The notes below the pieces were generated by a model, which searched no databases, was not told the origin of the DNA, and saw nothing but the letters and a program-made list of their open reading frames with translations. Positions 43,031 through 52,128 of a stretch of DNA of 64,000 bases are shown here, one piece after another. Source of the DNA: Cytophagales bacterium. GTDB lineage: Bacteria; Bacteroidota; Bacteroidia; Cytophagales; Cyclobacteriaceae. The stretch's first letter is position 1; each line of letters opens with the position of its first letter. The stretch spans positions 19,153-83,152 of the forward strand of contig JADBYQ010000059.1 of NCBI GenBank assembly GCA_020402945.1. Direction: 5' to 3'. The position numbers and the translations under genes are program-made.

Positions 43031-45904
43031 ATGCCCCTTAGTCTAAACGAAATTAGAAAACGTGCTACCGAATTTTCCAAAGAATGGGAGAATGTGACTG
43101 ACGAGCGTGCGGAGGCGCAGACGTTTTGGAATAACTTCTTCAATATTTTTGGTGTATCACGCAAGCGAGTAGCCAGTTTTGAAAAGCCCGTAAAGAAAGC
43201 CGATGGACATCAGGGATTTATTGACCTGCTTTGGAAAGGGATTGTACTGGTAGAACATAAAAGCAAAGGCAAAGACCTTGAAACTGCTTACAAACAAGCA
43301 AAAGATTATTTCCCTGGCCTCAAAGACGAGGAGTTGCCACGGTACATTGTGGTTTCCAACTTTCAAGACATTAAGCTTTTTGATCTGGAAAGCAATACCG
43401 ACTCAGAATTCAAACTAAAAGATCTGTACAAAAACATAAACCTATTCGGGTTTATTAGTGGATACCAGCAAAAAGTTTACAAAGATCAGGAACCTGTAAA
43501 CATAAAGGCAGCCGAACTAATGGGAGGTTTGCACGATGCACTTCTGGCCAATGGCTATCAGGGGCATGAATTGGAAGTGATGCTGGTGCGCTTGTTGTTT
43601 TGTCTCTTTGCCGAAGACACAACCATATTTGAGAAGCAGCAGTTTACCGAATACATTGAGCTACGCACCAACCCAGACGGCAGCGATCTGGGCATTCACC
43701 TTGGGCAACTCTTTCAAACATTAAATGCAGCCGAAGACAAGAGACAGAAAAATCTAGACGAGCAAGTAGCCGCTTTTCCATATGTGAACGGTTCACTCTT
43801 TGCCGAAACGATTAACCTTGCATCGTTTAACAGCGAAATGCGCAGCAAATTATTGAAGTGCTGCTATTTCGATTGGAGCATTATTTCACCTGCCATCTTT
43901 GGTTCTATGTTTCAAAGTGTAATGAATCCAAAAGAACGCAGAAATTTGGGCGCTCACTATACCAGTGAAAAGAACATTCGCAAAGTAATCGATGGTTTAT
44001 TTTTAGATGAGTTAAAAGAAGAATTTGAAAACATCAAAACCAACAAATCAAAACTCATAAAATTTCAAGAGAAGATCGCCAAACTTAAATTTCTCGATCC
44101 CGCTTGCGGCAGTGGTAACTTTCTTATCATTACTTACCGCGAGCTGCGTTTGTTGGAAATTGAAATACTCAAAATATTATTCAGGGGCCAATACGTTACC
44201 GATGTAAGTGCCCTAAGCAAAATTGATGTAGACGCTTTTTATGGGATAGAGTACGAAGAATTTGCTTCGCAGATTGCGCAAGTGGCCATGTGGTTGATCG
44301 ATCATCAAATGAACATGAAACTCTCTGCAGAATTTGGAGAATACTACAAGCGCTTGCCATTGCGAAAAAGTGCAACCATTGTGCACGGAAATGCTTTACG
44401 CATTGATTGGCAAAGTCTGCTGAATCCAGTAAATAGTATCTACATAGAGGCCGAGCATGTTAACATCTATAAAGGCGAAGAGCCTGTAGAGAAATATAAA
44501 GTAGCCAATATAAAAGCTAAAACAGTAACGATTGTTGAGGGAGCCAAACCCAAAACAAAAGAAAAAACAACGTTTGATTACATTTTAGGGAATCCACCCT
44601 TTATAGGCACGGCCTATCAAAGTAAAGAGCAAAAAGAAGACATGGCCAGGGTCTTCAATGGGGTAAAGTCGTTTGGAATGCTTGACTATGTTTGTGCTTG
44701 GTATATTATTTCGGCTAAAGTAATACAAAACTCAACAACTCAAGTATCCTTTGTTTCAACAAATTCCATTTCTCAAGGAGAGCAACCAGCCGTACTTTGG
44801 AGTGAATTACTTAAACTCGGTGCTAAAATTAAATTTAGTCATCGTACGTTCAAATGGAATAATGAAGCCAAAGGTAAAGCAGCAGTTCATGTAGTGGTCA
44901 TCGGTTTTCAATTTGGCGACAGTCAAAACAAAACGCTTTATGAATACCATGACATTAGCGGAGAACCGCTATCTAGAAAAGTGAAGAATATTAATCCTTA
45001 TTTAGTAGCCGGTGATGACTTGACGCTTGCATCCATTTCAAAACCCATTTGTTCTTCACCGATTATGCAGTCAGGAAGTGCACTAAATGATGGAGGCTTC
45101 TTAATTCTTACTGAAGAAGAAGTAAATCTGATAGTTAACGCAGACTCCAAATACAAAAAGCTGATTAAAAAATTCTACAGCGGCCAAGATTTTTTAAATG
45201 GATCTAATCGCTGGTGTTTATGGTTAAAATTTACAGAACCGTCAGAATTAAAATCTAATTCCTTCATAGTTGAACGACTTAAAAAAGTTAAAGAATTTCG
45301 TGAAAATAGTTCTAGGACTCAAACAAAGCGCATGGCTGCTTTTCCATATCTTTTTTCTGAAGAAAGACAACCGACATCTGATTTTCTACTTATTCCTAAA
45401 GTGAGTTCGGAAAACAGGACTTATATACCTATCGGTTACATGACCAAGGATGATATCATCACCGATAAAAACTTCTTCGTTCCAAAAGCATCGTCTTACC
45501 ATTTTGGCGTTCTTACATCGTTAATGCACATGACATGGATGCGATATGTTTGTGGCCGCCTTAAGAGCGATTATAGCTATTCAAACACCATTGTTTACAA
45601 CAACTTCCCTTGGCCTCAAGATTTACCAAAACAAAAAATTCAAGGAGTAGCGAAATTAGCACAACAAGTTTTAAAAGTCCGTGAGCGTTACCCAAAAAGT
45701 TCATTAGCCGACCTCTATGACCCGCTTACGATGCCTGCAGATTTGATAAAAGCCCATCAAGACTTAGACAAATTCGTAGATACTTGCTACCGCGCACAAC
45801 CTTTTGATACGGAAATGCAGCGAATCGAGTTTTTATTTGACTTGTACAAACAATACACCCAACCACTATTCGGTTCCGAGAAAAAGAAGAAGGGTAAGAA
45901 GTAA
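43031..45904 (+). CDS. MmeI-like type IIL restriction-modification enzyme
   Basis: The 957-residue single-chain enzyme has an N-terminal nuclease domain with Asp65, nine residues, then Glu75-His-Lys77 (DLLWKGIVLVEHK), matching the D-X9-ExK pattern of MmeI. A helical spacer (about 160-300) leads to an adenine-N6 methyltransferase: GAHYTS (308), SAM-binding LDPACGSGNF (355-364) and catalytic NPPF (521-524). A target-recognition domain fills about 620-900, followed by a helical end. Just before NPPF there is a lysine- and valine-rich insertion (about 463-514) that the family normally lacks. It methylates its own DNA and cuts foreign DNA. It stands alone, with a tRNA-Arg gene 88 bp downstream. 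Confidence 0.9.
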   Translation: MPLSLNEIRKRATEFSKEWENVTDERAEAQTFWNNFFNIFGVSRKRVASFEKPVKKADGHQGFIDLLWKGIVLVEHKSKGKDLETAYKQAKDYFPGLKDEELPRYIVVSNFQDIKLFDLESNTDSEFKLKDLYKNINLFGFISGYQQKVYKDQEPVNIKAAELMGGLHDALLANGYQGHELEVMLVRLLFCLFAEDTTIFEKQQFTEYIELRTNPDGSDLGIHLGQLFQTLNAAEDKRQKNLDEQVAAFPYVNGSLFAETINLASFNSEMRSKLLKCCYFDWSIISPAIFGSMFQSVMNPKERRNLGAHYTSEKNIRKVIDGLFLDELKEEFENIKTNKSKLIKFQEKIAKLKFLDPACGSGNFLIITYRELRLLEIEILKILFRGQYVTDVSALSKIDVDAFYGIEYEEFASQIAQVAMWLIDHQMNMKLSAEFGEYYKRLPLRKSATIVHGNALRIDWQSLLNPVNSIYIEAEHVNIYKGEEPVEKYKVANIKAKTVTIVEGAKPKTKEKTTFDYILGNPPFIGTAYQSKEQKEDMARVFNGVKSFGMLDYVCAWYIISAKVIQNSTTQVSFVSTNSISQGEQPAVLWSELLKLGAKIKFSHRTFKWNNEAKGKAAVHVVVIGFQFGDSQNKTLYEYHDISGEPLSRKVKNINPYLVAGDDLTLASISKPICSSPIMQSGSALNDGGFLILTEEEVNLIVNADSKYKKLIKKFYSGQDFLNGSNRWCLWLKFTEPSELKSNSFIVERLKKVKEFRENSSRTQTKRMAAFPYLFSEERQPTSDFLLIPKVSSENRTYIPIGYMTKDDIITDKNFFVPKASSYHFGVLTSLMHMTWMRYVCGRLKSDYSYSNTIVYNNFPWPQDLPKQKIQGVAKLAQQVLKVRERYPKSSLADLYDPLTMPADLIKAHQDLDKFVDTCYRAQPFDTEMQRIEFLFDLYKQYTQPLFGSEKKKKGKK

Positions 45905-45991
45905 CTTGGTGAATACTTGGAACGTCAGTTATTTAACCTCGCCTGTGAGGCACTGACCTTTATCTCTGACAAAAAGTATTACTAAAAGAAG

Positions 45992-46063
45992 TGACCCCGG
46001 CAGGAATCGAACCTGCATCTTCAGAATCGGAATCTGAAATACTATCCATTGTACTACGGAGCC
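45992..46063 (-). tRNA. tRNA-Arg (anticodon CCG)
   Basis: On the minus strand the 72-nt molecule folds into a full cloverleaf: acceptor GGCTCCG with CGGGGTC (two G-U pairs), a T-arm with GGTTCGATTCC, and an anticodon stem TCAGA/TCTGA closing the loop TTCCGAA. Bases 34-36 are CCG, which reads the CGG arginine codon. No CCA is encoded. Confidence 0.95.
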
Positions 46064-46112
46064 AGATACAATCAACTGCAAAAATAGAACAAATCAACTG
46101 GCTTTGAAAGCC

Positions 46113-46553
46113 TTATTGAATAACGGCCACTACTTCGATTTCAATCAAAAAATCAGGATCAACCAGTGAAGTAACACCGACCAGTGTGCTGGCTGGCGGT
46201 TGACTTGTTGATAAATAAGATTTTCTTACTTCGCGGAAAACGGCCACGTCTTTAGGTTGGCAATTGACTATATACGTATTGACCTTAACCACATCCGCGA
46301 AAGTAGCACCTGCTTGAGCCAGCACGCGTTGAATATTCTCAAATACCTGAATCGTTTGAGCCTTCAAATCGCCCCTGGCAACTACTGCACCTTCCGCATT
46401 CAAAGGCACTTGCCCGGAAATATAAATCGTCCTTCCTCCACGCACCACTGTGGCATCGCTATAACCTACCGACTTCGGATTAATAAATTCTTTCTTTTGC
46501 GCCATAGCCGATACACTTATTGCTATACAAAAAAACAATACTGTCTTTTTCAT
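46113..46553 (-). CDS. Exported Rid/YjgF-family protein lacking the RidA arginine
   Basis: Started at ATG 46553 (MKKTVLFFCIAISVSAMAQ), the 146-residue protein carries a signal peptide before a complete YjgF/Rid domain: TIYISGQVPLNAEG, QVFENIQRVLAQAGATFADVVKVNTYI and PASTLVGVTSLVDPDFLIEIEVVAVI. In RidA the imine deaminase arginine lies in the VARLPKD segment; here the hand-aligned residue is serine (VTSLVDP). So it belongs to the Rid groups without that activity. Export is unusual for a family best known for clearing reactive enamines in the cytoplasm. Confidence 0.88.
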   Translation of the reverse strand: MKKTVLFFCIAISVSAMAQKKEFINPKSVGYSDATVVRGGRTIYISGQVPLNAEGAVVARGDLKAQTIQVFENIQRVLAQAGATFADVVKVNTYIVNCQPKDVAVFREVRKSYLSTSQPPASTLVGVTSLVDPDFLIEIEVVAVIQ

Positions 46554-46596
46554 TTTTTTAAAGAAACAACTCTTATCTGGACTTACGAATAAGATT

Positions 46597-46674
46597 GGCA
46601 TTGCCACGAATAACACGAATGTACACGAATATCTCCTTTAATTGATTCGTTCTTATTGGTGCATTTGTGGCTAC
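46597..46674. repeat. Imperfect inverted repeat of CACGAAT words
   Basis: The left arm TTGCCACGAATAACACGAAT, extended by TACACGAAT, is roughly mirrored by ATTCGTTCTTATTGG and TGCATTTGTGGCTA on the right. Short CACGAAT repeats of this type recur in intergenic gaps of Bacteroidota. It lies between the RidA-like gene and the sigma gene, both on the minus strand. Confidence 0.5.
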
Positions 46675-46701
46675 ACTCCCAACCTCTCACTACATCAATT
46701 T

Positions 46702-47319
46702 TTAAATATGTTCTTTTTTGTTCTTCACCAGATCGTACAACAACTCGCGCGCTCGATGGAGCTGCGCTTTTACCGTACCAAGAGGTGCTTCTAGCTCAGC
46801 TGCAATTTCTTCGTAGCTCAACTCATGAAAGTAGCGTAAGCGAACTAATTTTTGATACTTCGGTGGAAGCATATTCACAAATACCTGCATCAACTCTTCT
46901 TTTTGAAGACGAATAGCCTCCTCTTGAGGATCTAGATTTCCTTTATCCTGGATATCAATAGACACCGAACCTCCATCGTCATCCGTAAAGGTGTTTTCAA
47001 TACTAAGTGTATTCAACTTCTTCTTTCGAATGAAATCAATCGTGTTGTTCGTGGCAATGCGAAACAGCCAAGTACTAAATGTAAAATCTTTTTTAAATCG
47101 ATGCAGGCTGCGAAATGCTTTTGAAAACGACTCCATCATCAGATCCTCCGCGTCATCTACGTTGCGAACCATCTTTAAAATCACGTGGTAAACAGGACGC
47201 TTGTACCTTTGCAAAAGCTTAGCATACGCCTTGTCATCGCCACCAACCGCCATATCGATCAGTCGAAAATCTTCGAGTGCTTTTGACGAAAACCTACCCT
47301 CTTCTAATTCCTCTTCCAT
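46702..47319 (-). CDS. ECF RNA polymerase sigma factor
   Basis: The 205-residue protein has region 2 at about 40-100 (VYHVILKMVRNVDDAEDLMMESFSKAFRSL, FSTWLFRIATNNTIDFIRKK) and region 4 at about 145-195 (LPPKYQKLVRLRYFHELSYEEIAAELEAPLGTVKAQ split over two helices). No anti-sigma gene is beside it. Instead it overlaps the end of a glycosyltransferase gene by 16 bp, so the two share a transcript. A glutamate-rich N-terminal start is a common feature of this Bacteroidota ECF group. Confidence 0.92.
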   Translation of the reverse strand: MEEELEEGRFSSKALEDFRLIDMAVGGDDKAYAKLLQRYKRPVYHVILKMVRNVDDAEDLMMESFSKAFRSLHRFKKDFTFSTWLFRIATNNTIDFIRKKKLNTLSIENTFTDDDGGSVSIDIQDKGNLDPQEEAIRLQKEELMQVFVNMLPPKYQKLVRLRYFHELSYEEIAAELEAPLGTVKAQLHRARELLYDLVKNKKEHI

Positions 47320-48407
47320 CGTATTTTTTTTGAAACCAACGCTACAGCCCCGGCAACAAGATAATAAAAGGCATAAATAAAATCTAAGATCGGTACCTTC
47401 CAGGCTTCAAATGGGTCGCCTAACTTGCGCGAACCCAAATGAACTAAACCCGTCAAAAGCAGCGAACGCAACAGGAAAACGCCAATCAACCACCATGCAA
47501 ATGGGCTGAAAAATGATGCCGGAATGACCAAAAAACAGCTAATCAGCCAGGTTATTGCGAAAAGACCCAAAATAAATCTGTCTGAAAATTTATAGCGTTT
47601 GCCTACGGACAAATGCCTCAACTTCTGATGATAGAATTCCCCCCAGCTTGTTTTAGGTTTGGAGAATGTGAGCGCTTCTCGCCCAAATTGCACCATGGTA
47701 TTTTTGGTGGTAGTGTGTTGATTTACAAAGAGATCATCATCGCCCCCAACCACGGCTAAATGCCTATTGAAGCCTTTGTTGTCCAAAAAAAGCGCCTTTG
47801 CATAAGCCAGATTTCGGCCTACACCCATGTACGGCTTTCCGACCAGCGCCAACCCAATGAATTGGATGCCTGTCACAAACGCCTCAAATCGAATGAAAGA
47901 ATTTAACAGACCAGCCTTTCTAAAATAAGGCGAAAATCCAACTACCAGGCGTGTTTCTGAATGATACTTCTCTGTCATTCGCCTTAGCCAAAGATCACTC
48001 TCCGGTCGGCAGTCTGCATCGGTCAATAATACCCAGTCGTGCTTTGCCGCTTTGATTCCTAATGTCAAGCCAAACTTCTTTCCACTAATGTGCTCGGGTT
48101 TGTTTGTTACGCGCACCATTTTCAGTGCATCGTGTTGCTTGGTCGCTTGCAATAGGTAGTCATAGGTTCCATCGTTGCACCTGTCCTCCACTACAATGAC
48201 TTCAAAATGAGGATGATCTTGTTTTAAAAGTAGGGGCACGAGCTCACGCAAATTCTGCTCCTCGTCATGCGCACAAACGATCACCGAAACTGCGTGTGGC
48301 TCAGTGACAATGTCTTTGCGTTTTCCTCCAAATGCAAACAAGAATAAAATCAAGTAAATGAGCTGCACGCCAAGTGCTACAAAGCAAATAATAGTCAGAA
48401 GAAGCAA
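47304..48407 (-). CDS. Family 2 glycosyltransferase, membrane-bound
   Basis: The 367-residue protein has one N-terminal membrane helix, a GT-A domain (VSVIVCAHDEEQNLRELVPL, VVEDRCNDGTYDYLL and the metal-binding LLTDADCRPE), and about three C-terminal membrane helices (275-365). It would transfer a sugar from a nucleotide donor to a lipid or growing polysaccharide at the inner membrane. The acceptor cannot be predicted. Its stop overlaps the start of the sigma gene by 16 bp. Confidence 0.92.
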   Translation of the reverse strand: MLLLTIICFVALGVQLIYLILFLFAFGGKRKDIVTEPHAVSVIVCAHDEEQNLRELVPLLLKQDHPHFEVIVVEDRCNDGTYDYLLQATKQHDALKMVRVTNKPEHISGKKFGLTLGIKAAKHDWVLLTDADCRPESDLWLRRMTEKYHSETRLVVGFSPYFRKAGLLNSFIRFEAFVTGIQFIGLALVGKPYMGVGRNLAYAKALFLDNKGFNRHLAVVGGDDDLFVNQHTTTKNTMVQFGREALTFSKPKTSWGEFYHQKLRHLSVGKRYKFSDRFILGLFAITWLISCFLVIPASFFSPFAWWLIGVFLLRSLLLTGLVHLGSRKLGDPFEAWKVPILDFIYAFYYLVAGAVALVSKKIRWKRN

Positions 48408-48538
48408 GCCAATTCGTTTAGAAGTGAAAAAACGTTCAAAGATAGTAAGAGGCAGGGATTATCGGGGCAAATCATCCGCCCAAACTCTTTTCTTTCGCCA
48501 CACTTCTTACCTTTTATCGTCTTACCTTTGAAGCAAAT

Positions 48539-49669
48539 ATGCTGTTCAAATTACAATCGAAAGACAAATTCTCAAAGGCTCGAGCGGGTCTGATCTCTAC
48601 CGATCATGGCGACATTCCAACTCCCATTTTCATGCCGGTCGGCACCGCTGGTTCGGTGAAAGCGGTGCATCAACGTGAGTTAAAGGAAGACATCAATGCG
48701 AAGATCATTCTAGGAAACACCTATCATCTTTATTTGCGCCCGGGGCTGGAGTTAATTCAAAAGGCTGGCGGGCTTCATCAATTCAATGGCTGGGATAGAG
48801 CCCTTTTAACAGATAGTGGCGGCTACCAAGTGTATTCGCTTGGCGCGAATAGAAAGATCACGGAAGAAGGAGTGATTTTTAAGTCGCACATCGATGGATC
48901 AAAGCATACGTTTACACCCGAAGGTGTGATGGACATTCAACGAATCATTGGAGCCGATATCATCATGGCTTTTGACGAATGTACACCCTACCCCTGCGAG
49001 TACGGTTATGCCAAAAAATCAATGGACCTGACCCATCGCTGGCTTACGCGCTGCATTGAGCGTGTGAATTCAACCTCACCCAAATACGACTACCAGCAAA
49101 CTCTTTTTCCAATTGTGCAGGGAAGTGTGTACAAGGATCTTCGCATGCAATCGGCCGAGTTCATTGCCAATCAACACCAAGAGGGCAATGCCATCGGTGG
49201 CTTGTCGGTGGGCGAGCCACATGAAATGATGTACGAGATGACGGATTTGGTATGCGACATCTTGCCACAAGACAAGCCCCGGTACTTAATGGGCGTTGGC
49301 ACACCTGAAAACATTTTGGAATGTATTGCCCTAGGCATAGATATGTTCGATTGTGTGATGCCTACACGGAACGCCCGAAATGGAATGCTTTTCACCACCC
49401 AAGGCATTATCAATATTCGAAATGAAAAGTGGAAAGACGATCTGGCGCCCATTGATGCTGAGTTAGGCGGTCATGTGAGTACGTTCTATTCAAAGGCTTA
49501 CTTGCGCCACGTGATTATCTCTAAAGAAATTTTAGGCGCGCAAATTGCTTCTATCCATAATCTTACCTTCTATCTTTGGCTGGTGCAGCAGGCACGTCAA
49601 AAAATAGAAGAAGGTGTTTTCTTAGAATGGAAAAATAAAATGGTGAAAATAGTTTCTACGCGATTGTAA
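48539..49669 (+). CDS. tgt: tRNA-guanine transglycosylase
   Basis: The 376-residue enzyme exchanges guanine at position 34 of GUN-anticodon tRNAs for a queuosine precursor. Motifs seen are LLTDSGGYQVYSL, MAFDECTPYPC, QGSVYKDLR, the nucleophile region MFDCVMPTRNARNG and IHNLTFYLWLV. The CxCxxC plus His zinc site usual in bacterial Tgt is missing: the stretch after IDAELGGHVSTFYSKAYLRH has no cysteines. To my knowledge this is common in Bacteroidota. The start is 9 bp after a TACCTTTG element (48523-48530) that could be its -7 box. Confidence 0.95.
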   Translation: MLFKLQSKDKFSKARAGLISTDHGDIPTPIFMPVGTAGSVKAVHQRELKEDINAKIILGNTYHLYLRPGLELIQKAGGLHQFNGWDRALLTDSGGYQVYSLGANRKITEEGVIFKSHIDGSKHTFTPEGVMDIQRIIGADIIMAFDECTPYPCEYGYAKKSMDLTHRWLTRCIERVNSTSPKYDYQQTLFPIVQGSVYKDLRMQSAEFIANQHQEGNAIGGLSVGEPHEMMYEMTDLVCDILPQDKPRYLMGVGTPENILECIALGIDMFDCVMPTRNARNGMLFTTQGIINIRNEKWKDDLAPIDAELGGHVSTFYSKAYLRHVIISKEILGAQIASIHNLTFYLWLVQQARQKIEEGVFLEWKNKMVKIVSTRL

Positions 49670-49674
49670 ATTCA

Positions 49675-49745
49675 GTCCATAGTCAATCGTCAATGGTCGA
49701 TAGCTCGTACAAACCATGGACAATCGACTATCGACAATCGACCAA
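49675..49745. repeat. Intergenic inverted and direct repeat between tgt and lptG-like gene
   Basis: The words TCAATCGTCAATGG and ACAATCGACTATCG recur, and GTCGATAG (49696-49703) pairs with CTATCGAC (49728-49735); GTCCAT at the start pairs with ATGGAC at 49716-49721. Such low-complexity TCAATGGTC-like strings are frequent in Bacteroidota gaps. Read as RNA it may form a leader hairpin just before the ATG. Confidence 0.5.
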
Positions 49746-49748
49746 AAA

Positions 49749-50846
49749 ATGAAAATCCTCGATAAATACATCCTCAAAAAAATCCTTTCCACTTTTTTCT
49801 TTGTGGTATTGATTTTGGTGGCGATTATTTGCATCATTGACCTAACCGAAAAGATCGACAAATTCATTCTGTTCAAATTAACGCGATGGGAAATCTTAAG
49901 CTACTATTTTGATTTCATCGTTTGGATTGCGGGGTTTCTATCGCCCATCACAATATTCATTGCGGTGATTTATGTTACTTCTCGCATGGCGGGGCAAACG
50001 GAGATTGTTGCCATTCTCAGTAGTGGTATTAGTTTTCGTAGATTCCTTTTTCCGTACTTTCTGGCAGCGACCATCGTGGCGTTGATGAGCTTCGTGTTGA
50101 ACGGCTGGGTGATTCCAAAGGCAAATTATGATCGGTTGATTTTTGAAATGCGCTATTTTCAGAATAAGTTCTATTTTGAAAAGCGTAATGTACACATGCA
50201 GGTAGCTCCTAATGTGTATCTGTTTATTCAAAATTTTAACAATCAAGCAAATACCGGATACCAATTTTCACTCGAACGCTTTGATCAAGACCGCCTAGTG
50301 GAAAAACTTTCTGCCGAAAATATCCAGTGGGACTCTACGAAACATAAGTGGACATTAAAGCTATGGAAACGAAAAATGGTTGATAGCCTTTTTCGGGTAG
50401 AAACACACGGTGATATCCCCATCACAGAAAAGGGAGAAAGCATGGACACCACACTCGTGATTACACCAAAAGACTTTGAAAACGACAGTAAGTTGTATGC
50501 CGGCATGACCATCCCGGAATTGACAGAGAAAATCGAGACGTTAAAGTTCAGAGGCTCTACGGGAGTGGAGGCCTATCAAGTAGAGAAAGACATTCGTTTC
50601 TCTTCACCCTTTTACATTTACGTATTGGTTTTTATGGGGGCTATTGTATCGGCTAAAAAAAGTAGAGGCGGCACGGGCTTTCAAATTGCACTTGGCTTCT
50701 TGATGGCTTTTATCTTTATTTTATTTTTTACCATCACCAGTACCTTTGCACAAACTGGCTCTATTTCACCGTTGCTGGCAGCCTGGTTGCCCAATATTGT
50801 ATTCGGTATGATCGCGTTGGCCATGTATAAATACGTTCCCCGTTGA
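49749..50846 (+). CDS. LptF/LptG-family lipopolysaccharide export permease
   Basis: Started at ATG 49749 (MKILDKYILKKILSTFFFV), the product has 365 residues with three N-terminal membrane helices (about 10-35, 55-80, 95-118), a periplasmic beta-jellyroll domain (about 130-260) and three C-terminal helices. The layout is that of YjgP/YjgQ, the pair that pulls lipopolysaccharide from the inner membrane with LptB. Either subunit is possible, LptG being more likely. Its stop codon overlaps the TTG start of the EamA gene. Confidence 0.92.
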   Translation: MKILDKYILKKILSTFFFVVLILVAIICIIDLTEKIDKFILFKLTRWEILSYYFDFIVWIAGFLSPITIFIAVIYVTSRMAGQTEIVAILSSGISFRRFLFPYFLAATIVALMSFVLNGWVIPKANYDRLIFEMRYFQNKFYFEKRNVHMQVAPNVYLFIQNFNNQANTGYQFSLERFDQDRLVEKLSAENIQWDSTKHKWTLKLWKRKMVDSLFRVETHGDIPITEKGESMDTTLVITPKDFENDSKLYAGMTIPELTEKIETLKFRGSTGVEAYQVEKDIRFSSPFYIYVLVFMGAIVSAKKSRGGTGFQIALGFLMAFIFILFFTITSTFAQTGSISPLLAAWLPNIVFGMIALAMYKYVPR

Positions 50847-51745
50847 TCGCTACGACAAAAGATTATGTCAAGCTACACTTTGTAGTTTTACTTTTTGGAT
50901 TTACGGCTATCCTTGGAAAGCTCGTAACGATTCCATCTGTAGAAATGGTTTTCTATCGGACACTATTGGCAGCCGGGGGCATGGGTGTTTTGATTCTTGC
51001 TACAAGCGGAACTTTTAAAGTAACCAGAATAGACTTTTTCAAAATTAGTTTGACGGGCATTATTGTGGCCGTCCATTGGCTCACCTTCTTTGCCTCAGGT
51101 CGTGTTTCCAACCCTTCTACCAGCTTGGTTGGTTTCGCGACTTGCTCTTTTTGGGCGGCCTTTATCGAACCTATTGCAAAGCGAAAAAAAATTCAAGGAC
51201 TGGAAGTGGTGTTGGGAGTAGTTGTGATACTCGGCCTCATCCTTATTTTTTCTTTCAATTTCGACTATGCTCTTGGACTATTTTTGGGCGTTGCATCTGG
51301 ATTGACTGCTGCGCTATTCAGTGTGATCAACTCAAAGTTAGCTGCAAGAGTGAGCGCTTATACAATTACGTTCTACGAAATGATAGGCGCTTGCATTACT
51401 GTAGTCGTCTTCTTTCCACTTTATCAAACCTTCTTCACCGATGATCAACAACTTCATCTCACTCCAGAAATGATGGATTGGTTCTATATCGGAATCATGG
51501 CCTTGGCCTGTTCCGTGTATGCTTATTCCGTTATGATTAATTTAAGTAAAAAGCTCTCTGTGTTTTTTCTCAACCTGGCACTAAACTTAGAACCTGTCTA
51601 TGGTATTCTAATTGCGCTAGTAGTATTCGGACAACAAGAAGTAATGGGCTGGAATTTTTACTTGGGTACGCTCGTCATCTTGAGTGCTGTCGCTTTCTAT
51701 CCTTTTTTAAAAGCGCGTTCAGAAAAAAACAGATGGGGCAGTTAA
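50843..51745 (+). CDS. EamA-family (DMT) transporter
   Basis: The 300-residue protein has ten hydrophobic segments in two EamA repeats (about 12-135 and 145-290). It begins with TTG 50843, since no nearby in-frame ATG exists, and overlaps the previous stop by 4 bp (TTGA). Characteristic parts are YRTLLAAGGMGVLIL, SGRVSNPSTSLVGFATCSFW and LNLEPVYGILIALVVFG. Drug/metabolite exporters of this kind move amino acids, nucleotides or other small molecules; the cargo is unknown. Confidence 0.9.
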   Translation: MIATTKDYVKLHFVVLLFGFTAILGKLVTIPSVEMVFYRTLLAAGGMGVLILATSGTFKVTRIDFFKISLTGIIVAVHWLTFFASGRVSNPSTSLVGFATCSFWAAFIEPIAKRKKIQGLEVVLGVVVILGLILIFSFNFDYALGLFLGVASGLTAALFSVINSKLAARVSAYTITFYEMIGACITVVVFFPLYQTFFTDDQQLHLTPEMMDWFYIGIMALACSVYAYSVMINLSKKLSVFFLNLALNLEPVYGILIALVVFGQQEVMGWNFYLGTLVILSAVAFYPFLKARSEKNRWGS

Positions 51746-51755
51746 AAGCTTGGGG

Positions 51756-52073
51756 TCAAGGAGCTAACCGCAATACAATGCCATCAATCTCTTCAGTAAT
51801 TCTTATTTGACATCCTAATCTACTATTGTCTTTTACATGAAATGCCTGATCGAGCATGGCCAATTCAGAATCTCCTTGTTCGGGCAAGGCCGTATCAGAT
51901 TCCAAGTAAACCTGACAGGAAGCACAAAGCGCCATCCCACCACACGTTCCCTCCACTGGCAACTCATACGACTTACAAATTTCCATGATGTTCATATTCA
52001 TGTCTGTAGGCGCATCCAACAAATGCGATTTGCCTTCGCGGTCAATGATATTCACTTTGATCATGTTTTCCAT
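51756..52073 (-). CDS. 2Fe-2S ferredoxin (adrenodoxin type)
   Basis: Started at ATG 52073 (MENMIKVNIIDREGKS), the 105-residue protein has the cluster cysteines Cys44, Cys50, Cys53 and Cys88 in GTCGGMALCASC and RLGCQI, the C-x5-C-x2-C spacing of adrenodoxin- and putidaredoxin-like ferredoxins. The gene lies about 50 bp downstream of the NADP reductase gene on the same strand, so the two probably form an electron-transfer chain. Confidence 0.93.
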   Translation of the reverse strand: MENMIKVNIIDREGKSHLLDAPTDMNMNIMEICKSYELPVEGTCGGMALCASCQVYLESDTALPEQGDSELAMLDQAFHVKDNSRLGCQIRITEEIDGIVLRLAP

Positions 52074-52088
52074 AAAATGTATTCTTCC

Positions 52089-52128
52089 AATCAACGAATC
52101 ATCGAATCAATAAATCAACAAATCAAAA
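52089..52128. repeat. Five-copy degenerate 8-bp tandem repeat
   Basis: AATCAACG, AATCATCG, AATCAATA, AATCAACA and AATCAAAA run head to tail between the ferredoxin and reductase genes; the last unit overlaps the reductase stop codon. Unlike a hairpin, it is purine/pyrimidine-biased and unpaired. A similar fragment appears near 22700. Confidence 0.7.

Noticed and set aside
43031..45904. BREX PglX or other defence-island methyltransferase
   Set aside because: No BREX, DISARM or Pgl partners lie nearby, and the N-terminal D-X9-ExK nuclease fits type IIL instead.
42950..46063. Integration of the restriction-modification gene at the tRNA-Arg 3' end
   Set aside because: I looked for a copy of the tRNA 3' end on the far side (42950-43030) and found none, and no integrase lies in the segment.
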